Assembly: GCA_963841995.1 (NCBI GenBank)
Contig: CAWJEX010000005.1
Location: 42,657-106,656 of the forward strand
Source of the DNA: DATDPM01 sp963841995
GTDB lineage: Bacteria; Pseudomonadota; Alphaproteobacteria; DATDPM01
Direction of reading: 5' to 3'
DNA: 64,000 bases
Shown: positions 55,745 to 63,760 of the stretch, piece after piece
How positions within the stretch are numbered: position 1 is the first letter of the stretch
How the letters are laid out: every line of letters begins with the position of its first letter
The notes under the pieces: model-generated
What the model was told of the DNA's origin: nothing
The model's input: the letters and a program-made list of their open reading frames with translations, nothing else
The model's database searches: none
Made by a program: the position numbers and the translations under genes

Positions 55745-56365
55745 ATGCGTCGAGTAAAGGAGATCGCCGTCCTGGCCGGAATATTGGCGCTCGGCGGCTG
55801 CGCGGTGGCACCGCCCGCCGGCCCCAGCGTCATGGTGCTGCCAGCAAAGGACAAGAGCTTCGCCGAGTTCCAGCAGGACGACGTGAGTTGCCGCCAATAC
55901 GCCTCGTCCCTGACCGGCAACACCTCTCCGGCGCAAGCCGCCAATCAGAGCGCGGCCACCAGCGCCGCGGCCGGCACCGTGCTCGGCGCAGCGGTAGGCG
56001 CCGCTATCGGCGCCGCCGCGGGCAACCCGGCGGCGGGCGCGGCGATCGGCGCCGGCAGCGGGTTGGTTGTCGGTGGTGCCAGCGGGGTCGGCGCAGCGGG
56101 CTACTCGGAAGCGGCGCTGCAGCAGCGCTACGATATGAGCTACCTCCAATGCATGTCTGCCAAGGGCGAGAGCGTCCCGACCGTCGGCAACAGCCCGGCG
56201 CCCGCCGGCTACGCCTACCCGCCCGCTAATTCTTATGGTTACCCTTATCCGTCTCCCTATGCTTACCCTTACCCGTACGCTTATGGACCCTACGGCTATT
56301 ATCCTGGCTATTTCTATCCGTCGGTCGGCTTCGGGTTCGGCGGACGGGGATATTACCGTCGCTGA
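55745..56365 (+). CDS. Glycine-zipper lipoprotein
   Basis: 206 residues from the ATG at 55745, with AAAGGAGACG upstream. Lipobox LALGGC at about residue 15-20 marks an outer-membrane or periplasmic lipoprotein. The centre (about 75-120) is a glycine zipper: alternating Gly/Ala such as LGAAVGAAIGAAAGNPAAGA. The C-terminal 50 residues are Tyr/Pro/Gly repeats (YPYPSPYAYPYPYAYGPYGY). Such proteins are linked to envelope integrity. Directly followed by repeat copy 2. Confidence 0.82.
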   Translation: MRRVKEIAVLAGILALGGCAVAPPAGPSVMVLPAKDKSFAEFQQDDVSCRQYASSLTGNTSPAQAANQSAATSAAAGTVLGAAVGAAIGAAAGNPAAGAAIGAGSGLVVGGASGVGAAGYSEAALQQRYDMSYLQCMSAKGESVPTVGNSPAPAGYAYPPANSYGYPYPSPYAYPYPYAYGPYGYYPGYFYPSVGFGFGGRGYYRR

Positions 56366-56371
56366 GACGAT

Positions 56372-56672
56372 CCGCCGCCCGGCATCGTCACGCCTGCTCC
56401 GGGTCCGGCCATTCCATCCGGGCCAAACGGACCCGGTGGGCAGGAATGCAAGGAATATCAGTCGACCGTGGAGAACAACGGCGTGTCCGAGCCGGTCTAT
56501 GGCACGATTTGCCGACAGCCGGACGGAACGTGGCGCGTTGTCAAATAGACGGGGAGATCGGGCGCCCAGCAGGCGGCCGGTGATCCTCGACATCGACACG
56601 CTGGGGCCTCGCGCTGCTGGTGGTTCCGATGGCCCGGCGGTGCGAATAAGCACAAAGCCCTGGCGCAGGAAA
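56372..56672. repeat. 301-bp direct repeat, copy 2 with orphan gene tail
   Basis: Exact copy of 54895-55195. Here the 57-codon tail of the Trp/Tyr-rich protein (ending CRQPDGTWRVVK, stop) has no gene body before it and begins 6 bp after the glycine-zipper stop. The rest of the 355-bp gap to the next gene (56673-56720) holds nothing clear. Confidence 0.9.
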
Positions 56673-56720
56673 AGGATCCGCCGTTCGTTTAAATCATGAA
56701 CGGCTCGTGAAGCCACGTTA

Positions 56721-57795
56721 ATGCCGGGCTTTGCAAACAGACCCCGTTTGGTCGCCGCGCTGCTGGGGTTATCCGTGGCATGCGTGTTTGCGCTCGACAT
56801 CGTCACGCCGCCCGGCATCGCCGACGGCATTGGCTAGGCCGCAGTCATAACCCTTTGTCTTTGGTTGCCCAACCAGAAGACGATTATTGTCACGGCTATC
56901 GTTTGCACGGCCTTGACGATCATTGGCCAAATCCTGTCGCCGCCAGGGGGCATCGGCAGCTATGAATGGATCAACCGAAGTTTCGGTGTGGCGACCCTCT
57001 GGATCAATGCGGCGCTCTTGTACCAGCGTAAGAGGATCGAAAAAAGGCTCGCCGCAAGCGAAAAAGAAACGCGGGAAGCCAGCGTCGCCAAATCCAGATT
57101 CGTGGCCAATATGAGTCACGAGCTTCGCGCCCCGATCAACGTCATCTTGGGCTTTTCGGAAATGATGAAGATCAAGATCTTCGGGCCACTCGGCGAGAAA
57201 TATCTCGGCTACGCAACAAACATTCATAGCGCCGCCATACATCTTCTCACGCTGGTGAGCGATGTTCTCGATACCGCCAAGATCGAATCTCGCCAATACC
57301 AAGTTTCATTGGAGCTTGTCGATATCAATGAAGCGGCTGCAAGAGCGTGCGGCCTTGTCGCGCAAATGGCCGTCAGCAAAGATCTGGCGATTTCGACTCA
57401 TTATGCGGATGGAGCCCCCAAAATCTTGGCCGACCGGCGGCTCGTGCATCAGACGCTTCTCAATCTTTTATCGAACGCGATTAAATTCACACACGGCGGC
57501 GGGTCCGCTGACGTCGAATCCGACCACGGCGGGAATGCCGTTTGGATTACCAGACGCGACATGGGAATCGGGATTCCGGCGGACGTCCTGCCCCGCCTTT
57601 GCCGTCCTTTCATTCAAGCCAGCAGCAATCATGCGCATCAAGGCTCTGGCCTTGGCCTCTGCCTTGCAAAATCCTTCACCGAAATGCAGGGGGGGCGAAT
57701 TCACCATCGAAAGCGTTGTTGGCGTCGGAACGGCCGTGCGCGTCAGCTTGCCAATAACCCGCGATCCAGGACAAGGACCCGCGCACAAAGATTAG
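56721..57795 (+). pseudogene. Membrane histidine kinase with amber codon and frame break
   Basis: A frame of about 357 codons. Hydrophobic segments (LVAALLGLSVACVFALDIV; IIVTAIVCTALTIIGQIL) come first, then a helix leading to the phosphoacceptor motif FVANMSHELRAPINVILGFS, then N box HQTLLNLLSNAIKFT, G1 DMGIGIP and G2 GSGLGLCLAKSF. Two lesions: TAG at 56835-56837 (codon 39, between the membrane segments) and a +1 shift at 57697-57702 (GAATTC). Deleting one T restores GGRITIESVVGVGTAV. The second is probably an error at a GANTC site; the first may be real. No response regulator is adjacent. Confidence 0.8.
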
Positions 57796-58453
57796 AACGT
57801 CCACAATTCTCTTTCCCGCTATTGATCACACCCCTAAAACAAAAGCCCCGCGAGACCGGAGCCGTGAATTCTGGCTGGTTCCAGCGGCGGATCGCCCCAA
57901 CATCTGATACAGCCGGATATCCTGATCTCTGAAGTGATCGACAAACCAATTCGACAGGCGCTCGACCGGCGCATTCAGGGATTTGCTTTCGCCATTCTCA
58001 TCAACCGCCACGACAATGTCGCGAATTCCGGCCATAAGCTGGCCGCGTTCGCTCTTGTGCTCGGCGTTACCTGCTTTTCGTAACGCTCCTCGTACCGCAA
58101 AAATATCAGCGCAGAATTGACGCCTATCGTTCGTGTATTGGTTTGAAAGGGTCGTTATTGGGCTTTCTGGGGACAGTGTCCCAGGCCGAACGTCATTGCC
58201 CGTCCCTCTCCTATCGGTTCCCTGACGTCGGAAATCCGATTCGAATGGGTCTCGTTCGCCACGCTCGAACTGTTCCGTAATGGCGGGGTCAAAGCCACGG
58301 CGCAGGAGAAGGGTCCGCCAGCCGTGTAACGAGTGGACGGTCTATGATCCTCTGATTCGCGGGATTAGCGGGGGGCGCTGGAACGCAATTTTAAAAATAG
58401 GCAGCCGCGCGGCAGGTGTTGTTCGACGTGGTCGGGAAAAGGACGGAAGCGTT
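57796..58453. other. 658-bp gap with a third, diverged repeat fragment
   Basis: No gene I can support. A 69-codon minus-strand frame (57826-58035) lacks a ribosome binding site. At 58290-58328, 31 of 39 bases match 55176-55214, the end of the direct repeat, so an older copy of its edge is present. The last bases before 58454 carry GGACGG as ribosome binding site of the beta-barrel gene. Confidence 0.4.
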
Positions 58454-59326
58454 ATGGAACAATTGAACGCCAATTCCTCGCTTACAAAATTGGATGGGCA
58501 AATCTCATATTTCCGTTTCTTGGCCGGCATAGGCCTCTTGTTGTGCGCGGCAATGCTATGGCCGGGCGCGGTCTTTGCTGGCACTGCGGATATCTTCAAG
58601 GCGGACAATGCCGTGTCCCTCGACCTCGGCGTCAGCAATTTGAAATATGCCGAAACCCAAAGTGGCATGACACTCGATACCGAGAAGGGCTGGCTGCCCA
58701 CCGCCCATATCGGCGTTGGCATCATGGCGTCCGACCGGTCGCCAATCGCCAACCTCTATCTCCATATCGACAGTCAAATGAGCCTGGGGACGACAGCGTA
58801 TAACGGTGCGCTATGCGATCAATTCGGAAACTGCACGCCCTATCAAAGCGACACATACAACCACGTCTTCGACAGCGCGATTCAGCTCGGCCGGGGATTT
58901 CCGCTCGGGAATGAGGTAATCGTCACGCCGTTCGCCGAAATCGGTTACCGCTATTGGGCCCGGCACGCCGGCGGCATCGGCGCCTATGCCGAAGATTATT
59001 GGAATTGGGACGGCATGGGCGGTCTGCTTGCCCAATATTCCCCCGCGGATCGGTGGGTCCTCTCGCTGGAAGGCGGGGCCGGCAAGACGTTCGGCGCCGA
59101 CATGGAAACGTCGGGCGAAAAATTTAAGCTCGGCAGTGATTTAATTTGGCGCACCAAGGCGGAGGTCGGATACCGCCTGACGGACCATCTCGAGCTGACA
59201 TCAAGCGCCGCCTATGAGAGCATTGCATTTGGCGCCAGCGCCGTCGATGCCAACGGATACTACGAGCCGGATAGCACAACTCGTCAGACAACCTTGATGA
59301 TGGGCGTCGCCTATCATTTCTTCTGA
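58454..59326 (+). CDS. Outer-membrane beta-barrel protein
   Basis: 290 residues from the ATG at 58454. A long signal peptide (about 1-42) ends WPGAVFAGTA. The mature part shows alternating polar/aromatic strands typical of a small barrel, such as FAEIGYRYWARHAGG and AEVGYRLTDHLELTSSAAYE, and ends in a terminal aromatic strand (MMGVAYHFF, C-terminal Phe), the usual barrel signal. Function is unknown; size suits an 8- to 10-strand barrel. Confidence 0.75.
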   Translation: MEQLNANSSLTKLDGQISYFRFLAGIGLLLCAAMLWPGAVFAGTADIFKADNAVSLDLGVSNLKYAETQSGMTLDTEKGWLPTAHIGVGIMASDRSPIANLYLHIDSQMSLGTTAYNGALCDQFGNCTPYQSDTYNHVFDSAIQLGRGFPLGNEVIVTPFAEIGYRYWARHAGGIGAYAEDYWNWDGMGGLLAQYSPADRWVLSLEGGAGKTFGADMETSGEKFKLGSDLIWRTKAEVGYRLTDHLELTSSAAYESIAFGASAVDANGYYEPDSTTRQTTLMMGVAYHFF

Positions 59327-59611
59327 TCACGATCCTTCGCTCATCGCGCGCGGCAAAGCCGCTGCATCTTGTTAAGCAGTACTTCGCCAAATCGAAGCTG
59401 CGCCGTTGATTCGACCGAATTTCTAAGGTGGAGTTGTGAAAGACAAAAGCCCGGCTAGTTCGCCAAAGCTCCCGTTGTCGCCCAAAACGGGAACGATTTC
59501 GGCATCGAAACTTCGACAAAAAGGTTAAAAAACCTCGGACAAGCCCGCTTTGGTCTCATTAAGGTAACCGCGAAAACACCGCCTAACTCATTATTTCAAC
59601 TTTGAAAATCC

Positions 59612-59642
59612 TGGTAGCGGCGGAGCGCTACCGGCGTTATTT
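59612..59642. repeat. Dispersed repeat, copy B
   Basis: Matches 50452-50483: TGGTAGCGGCGGAG, then TACCGG and TTATTT, with a few substitutions and one base missing. It lies in the 506-bp gap between the barrel gene and IS debris. Confidence 0.45.
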
Positions 59643-59655
59643 CGGGTTCTTTTCG

Positions 59656-59712
59656 GTGCGAATCCCTCGGCTCCCAGTGTCGTAGGTTCAAATCCGGGAC
59701 ACGCGACCACCT
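59656..59712 (+). other. tRNA-like 3'-end fragments
   Basis: Two pieces resemble tRNA T arms with acceptor ends: GGTGCGAATCCCTCGGCTCC and GGTTCAAATCCGGGACACGC followed by GACCA. No complete cloverleaf can be drawn around them. They may be remnants of integration at a tRNA gene. The rest of the gap 59327-59832 shows nothing clear. Confidence 0.3.
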
Positions 59713-59832
59713 TTACCGGACTCGCGTCCTCCTTACGTGAGTTTGCCGCCAGCGAACGAGGTGACTATAGCAGGTCGTGCGAGGTCCATAGCTTTCCGGC
59801 AGACCGCGCCACGGCGCACCTGATCTCCACAC

Positions 59833-59946
59833 CTAAAAGATGCCGTTCAGAACGCGCCGGTCATCCACACGCGGGATACCCCGCGGCTTATTCCGGAGCA
59901 TCGGCTTGATGACACTCCATTCGCGGTCGGTGAGTTCATATCGCAT
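59833..59946 (-). pseudogene. IS5-type transposase, N-terminal fragment
   Basis: 38 codons starting MRYELTDREWSVIKPMLRNK, then PRGIPRVDDRRVLNGIF and a stop. This is the N-terminus of IS5-family transposases, which normally continue WVLRSGAPWRDLP. The remaining catalytic part is absent, so it is a dead fragment. Confidence 0.75.
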
Positions 59947-60132
59947 GATCCGAGGCTCCGGTTTGGCAGCTGGAATCACATCTCCGCCGACGCCGTCGGC
60001 CCGTTTCGCAACTTCCGAAATCAGCTGGAATGTGTTGCAAAACTCAGCAACGAGCATCTGGCGAGCACTAATAGAATCTGAGCGAGCCAATTTTTGAATC
60101 AACATTGCGCATTGGTGTCTAATTTTGAATCA

Positions 60133-60474
60133 ATGTTTCACGCTCAGACACCCAAAATAGTTTTGCAACGCAATCGCCCCGGAAGCGGAAGCTCGCGCGC
60201 TGCTGAAAACCGTTCGGTGCTGATACAAGTGAAAGATCGGTGCAAACGAATTTCTTCGCGTGCGTTTGCGGCTGCAGCTGGGATGGATGCCGGACATCTC
60301 ACACGGATGTTGAACGAAAGACGCAAACCTACCCAAGCGGCAATTGCGAAGTTAAAACGGGGACTGGCACTCATGCTCTCACAGTCGGAGGAGAAATGTC
60401 CCCTCAATCGGCTTCGCACATCGTCTCCCGCAAGGATCTCTACGAAGCGGTCTGGTCCAGAGCGATACTGCTAA
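60133..60474 (+). CDS. Small helix-turn-helix protein
   Basis: 113 residues. A helix-turn-helix-like segment lies at about 47-85 (SSRAFAAAAGMDAGHLTRML, then NERRKPTQAAIAKLK). No good ribosome binding site at 60133. Its end overlaps the next start (60396) by 79 bp, so its own C-terminus may be disturbed. Possibly a phage- or island-type regulator. Confidence 0.4.
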   Translation: MFHAQTPKIVLQRNRPGSGSSRAAENRSVLIQVKDRCKRISSRAFAAAAGMDAGHLTRMLNERRKPTQAAIAKLKRGLALMLSQSEEKCPLNRLRTSSPARISTKRSGPERYC

Positions 60475-60536
60475 CATCGGTAATACATACTCTGGATATA
60501 TGTTTACAGGCCCTTAACTCTCGTATGTCTAAATAA
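60396..60536 (+). pseudogene. Truncated gene upstream of the minisatellite
   Basis: 46 codons starting MSPQSASHIVSRKDLYEAVW, with a strong GGAGGAGA site before the ATG. The VSRKDLYEAVWSRP-like start recalls N-termini of longer island-type proteins, but it soon diverges and stops just before the tandem repeat, so the rest of the gene appears lost. Confidence 0.4.
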
Positions 60537-60544
60537 CATCACCA

Positions 60545-60673
60545 GCAGAGGAGGGGGTGCAGAGGAGGGGGGTGCAGAGGAGGGGGGTGCAGAGGAGGGG
60601 GGTGCAGAGGAGGGGGGTGCAGAGGAGGGGGGTGCAGAGGAGGGGGGTGTAGAGGAGGGGGGTGTAGAGGAAG
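60545..60673. repeat. 15-bp minisatellite (about 8.5 units)
   Basis: Tandem copies of GCAGAGGAGGGGGGT; the first unit is one G shorter and the last two read GTAGAGG. Purine-rich on the plus strand. It lies directly before a GTG-started gene and after a truncated one. Units are multiples of three, so copy-number change keeps frame (Glu-Glu-Gly-Gly-Ala on plus, Ser/Ala/Pro-rich on minus). No spacers, so not a CRISPR array. Confidence 0.9.
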
Positions 60674-60678
60674 GAGCA

Positions 60679-61005
60679 GTGTCTAGAGCGAATTTGGCAC
60701 TCTTGTTATGCATCGTCTTCGCCAGCGCCGGGCTCAAGCTTTCATCGGCCTTCGGCGGCGACTTACGCGGCTACGTGCTCATTCTGAAATTCTCGGACGG
60801 CAAGTCGACGACCTCCCGCGAGGTTTCCGATCCACTTCTAGAACCAGGCACCGATGGCGGCCCATTTACGACCCCTGCTGGTTGCGCAATCGCTGCGATA
60901 GAGACGGACGGCTCCTGGGTCTCCGATAATGGAGATCCGTTGACTATCGTTCAAAGAATTTGCGTCCCCTCGTCAGCTGCAGAAAAAGAACTCGGACGGA
61001 ACTAA
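60679..61005 (+). CDS. Small exported protein (GTG start)
   Basis: 108 residues from a GTG at 60679, with GGAAGGAGCA immediately upstream as ribosome binding site. A signal peptide (SRANLALLLCIVFASAGLKL) is clear; the mature part has two cysteines (AGCAIAAIE; RICVPSS). I do not recognise it. The same ribosome binding site is the last, altered unit of the minisatellite. Confidence 0.5.
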   Translation: MSRANLALLLCIVFASAGLKLSSAFGGDLRGYVLILKFSDGKSTTSREVSDPLLEPGTDGGPFTTPAGCAIAAIETDGSWVSDNGDPLTIVQRICVPSSAAEKELGRN

Positions 61006-61425
61006 CAGGCAGCGCCTGACGTTTTTTGCGGTCATAAGGGCCCCCTTCGAAGGCCTAAAGTCATTCTGCAACCCCTTGCCTACTGACTCACGGTTGCTGG
61101 CCGCTCACCAGACGGCGACAATCGGGCGCGCGTGCAAATCGACCAAGAGGGTCTCGTTGATGAGACTTAAGCAGTTCCGAGCCGGACAGAGTTCTCGGGA
61201 GGGACAGGGGCAGTTTGTTTTGCGTGCGCCGCCGCTGTGCAAACTGAAGGATAGCGACCGATAAGAGTGAGGTCGCGACCCACGCGGCAGCAAGCCAAAA
61301 TCCGATACCGAGCGCAATCCCCGAATAATCGCGCACGGCTGGCGGCGGCGGCGACATCATCCCGGCCGTATCGTGTCTCACCATCCAATATAGGATGAAC
61401 GTAACCCTCCGCCGAGGACCGCGGG
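61006..61425. other. 420-bp gap beside the IS66 element
   Basis: No supported gene. A minus-strand frame (61088-61468) has one hydrophobic segment (GIALGIGFWLAAAWVATSLL) but overlaps the end of the neighbouring gene and lacks a ribosome binding site. One end of the IS66 element may lie here; I could not identify its terminal repeat. Confidence 0.3.
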
Positions 61426-62025
61426 TTAGCGCGATCGCGGACGCTTGGTCGCCGGCTTTCGTGACCATTGCTTAGCGAGGGCAGCGAGTTCATCAGCGAG
61501 TCGGTTGGTGTCGACGGTACTGGGATCGAAGTCGTCCTCGATCCAATCCTTCATCTCGGCATGACGCTCGTGCTTGGGATTGCCGATCGCTTCGAGGAAT
61601 TCCGCATAGCCCCAGGGACCGCCGACATCTTCGGGAGGACAGCACCCGACGGCCTCGACCAGGCGCGGGTAGGCAATGCCTGGCACGGCATCCGCAATGC
61701 GCTCGATCTTGATCGTGTGCTCCCAGCCGTCGCCGAAGTCGTAGAGATATCGCAGCGTCTTGGTGCCAACATCCTTGAGAACGTCGACGAGGCGGGCTTT
61801 ACGCGCGTCGAGCGGGCCGTCGCGCCAATCGGGATCGGGAATGCCCCATCCGATATCGCGGGCGCGGATCTCATAGAGGTGGCTGTTCGACCAGCCCATG
61901 GCGGCCTGGATTGTGAGATGCAGACGGTCGAGCCGGATGTTGAGCGGCACCTCGACGCGGCGGAGGACCGCGGGGTTGACGTCATCGAGCGTGATCTTGA
62001 GGCGGACGATGCTGTCGGCAGTCAT
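61426..62025 (-). CDS. pRiA4b ORF-3-like protein
   Basis: 199 residues from an ATG at 62025 (MTADSIVRLKITLDDVNPAV). The fold signature is clear: LKITLDDVNPAVLRRVEVPL, LHLTIQAAMGWSNSHLYEI, YLYDFGDGWEHTIKIERI and a C-terminal WIEDDFDPS. This PRiA4_ORF3 family is common on plasmids and in transposons of Rhizobiales; its activity is not known. It overlaps the end of the IS66 transposase frame by 44 bp and probably travels with that element. Confidence 0.85.
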   Translation of the reverse strand: MTADSIVRLKITLDDVNPAVLRRVEVPLNIRLDRLHLTIQAAMGWSNSHLYEIRARDIGWGIPDPDWRDGPLDARKARLVDVLKDVGTKTLRYLYDFGDGWEHTIKIERIADAVPGIAYPRLVEAVGCCPPEDVGGPWGYAEFLEAIGNPKHERHAEMKDWIEDDFDPSTVDTNRLADELAALAKQWSRKPATKRPRSR

Positions 62026-63668
62026 GCCGCAGCTTACGACGCTCCGTGTCGGCGGCCCAGTGCCATGGCAACAGCGCGGCCGGATCGGTGATCGGGTGAT
62101 CGGCAATCCTGGCCGGCACATCGGCGAGCCAAGCCTGCGGATCGACATGGTTGAGCTTGGCGGTGCGAATAAGGGTGTACAGGGCGGCCGCCCGCTCGCC
62201 GCCGCGCTCCGAACCGGCGAACAGCCATGCCTTCCGCCCCAAGGCGATGCCGCGCAGCGCGCGCTCGGCGGCGTTGTTCGTGAGACAGATTCGGCCGTCG
62301 TCAAGGAAGCGCGTGAACGCGGGCCAGCGTTTGAGCATGTAATCCATCGCCCTGGCGACATCGGCGTGACGCGAGACTTGGCCCGCTCGACCCGCATCCA
62401 ATCCGCCAGGGCTTGGACCAGCGGTGCGATCTCCTTGCGGCGCACGGCAAGGCGTTGCTCCGGCGTCAAGCCATTGATCGACCGCTCTCCTTCGAAGATG
62501 GCATCGAACTTCTTGACGGCCTCCAGCGCGACCGGCGAGACGACGATCGGCTTTTTGCCGCGCGCTTTCGCCGCGATATCGGCAAGGACAAAGAACTTTC
62601 TCCGCGCGTGCGCCCAACAGGCCGCCTCGGCGATCGGCCTCGGCGTTCGGCCGGGCTGGTAAAGCCCATTGACCCCCGCATAGGCATCGGCCTGCAGAAT
62701 CCCGCCATAGTGCGCCAAGTGGTGTTCGGGATGGATGCCGCTGCGATCGCGGGAGAAGCGATAAACCGCCGCCGGCGGATCGGGCCCGGCGAACGGCCGG
62801 TCATCGCGCACATAAGCCCACAATCGGGCCTGGATGGTTTTGCCTTTCGCCAGCAGGGGAACCGGCGTGTCATCGCCATGAATACGCTCGGCGGCGAAGA
62901 CACGGGCATCAATCAGATCGACCAGCGGCTGGAACACGGCCGCGCAAGCGCCCACGTCGTCGGCCAGCGTCGAGAGCGGCAGATCGATGCCTTCTCGGGC
63001 ATACTGCTCGCTCTGCCGGTTGAGCGGCTGGTGCAAGGCGAACTTGGAATAAAGGATCATCGCCAACAAACTCGGCCCGCTCGGCCGCGCGCGATCACGT
63101 GGAATGGGGCCGGCGCCTGGGAGATCTTCTCGCAGGCGCGGCAGGTAAACTTCTCGCGCACATATTGGATCACCTTCCATTGGCGTGGAATCACTTCGAG
63201 CGTTTCCGTGACGTCCTCACCCAGCTTGGAAAGCTTCGTCGAGCCGCAGCAAGCGCATGCGGCCGGGCCCGGGATGACGACCCGCTCGCGCGGCAGATGA
63301 TCCGGGAACGGCTTGCGAACCGGCTTCCGGCGCGTATGGGCTGGAACCGTTGTCTCGGCATTCGACCGCGCCGCCATCTCGGCGGCGATCTCGTCCTGGG
63401 CGGCCGTCGCTTCGAGGTTTTCGAGCTGGAGTTCCATCTGGTCGAGAAGCTTCCGGCCCCGCTCGGACCGCGCGCCATAAAGCTCGCGCTTCATCTTCTC
63501 GATGGCCAGCCGCAGATGCGCGATCAGCGCCTCGGCACTCGATATCGACGCTGTTGCCCGTGCTGCCTCCGCTTCGGCAACCATCCGGCGGGCGCGCTCC
63601 GCGGCGAGCTCGGCCTCGCGCTCCGCAAGGAGCCGCTTCACACTGTCGATGTCATCCGGCAGAGCCAT
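61982..63668 (-). pseudogene. tnpC: IS66-family transposase (TnpC), two frame breaks
   Basis: The DDE transposase of IS66 elements. The N-terminal part (63668, MALPDDIDSVKRLLAEREAE) has a coiled coil and zinc site (CACCGSTKL; CRAC). The frame loses one base at about 63085 (ARGRAG / PSLLAMILYSKFALHQPLNR) and another at about 62372 (RVERAK / SRHADVARAMDYML). DDE parts are in HGDDTPVPLL, LQADAYAGVNGLY and LTNNAAERALRGIALGRKAW. Unlike the ten housekeeping breaks, neither lies on a clear GANTC site, so real decay is likely. Confidence 0.85.
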
Positions 63669-63760
63669 GACTGCCGTGAATCACAGCTCGGCGATTTGCG
63701 GCAACAAATTCGGCGTGGTGAGTCAGAGCGCCGCACCCTGATCAGATCGCGGGCACGCTC

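Noticed and set aside
49041..57795. Genome-wide reassignment of TAG to an amino acid
   Set aside because: TAG is the normal stop of gap, msrA, msrB, secE and others in the window.
57826..58035. Minus-strand 69-codon gene
   Set aside because: No ribosome binding site and no family resemblance; lies in repeat debris.
60545..60673. CRISPR array
   Set aside because: The 15-bp units are directly joined without spacers and no cas genes are near. It is a minisatellite.
60504..60737. Minus-strand gene encoding Ser/Ala/Pro repeats
   Set aside because: It is only the translation of the minisatellite plus short flanks, with no start signal.
61088..61468. Minus-strand membrane protein of 126 residues
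   Set aside because: One hydrophobic stretch, no ribosome binding site, overlaps the adjacent gene, composition like non-coding DNA.
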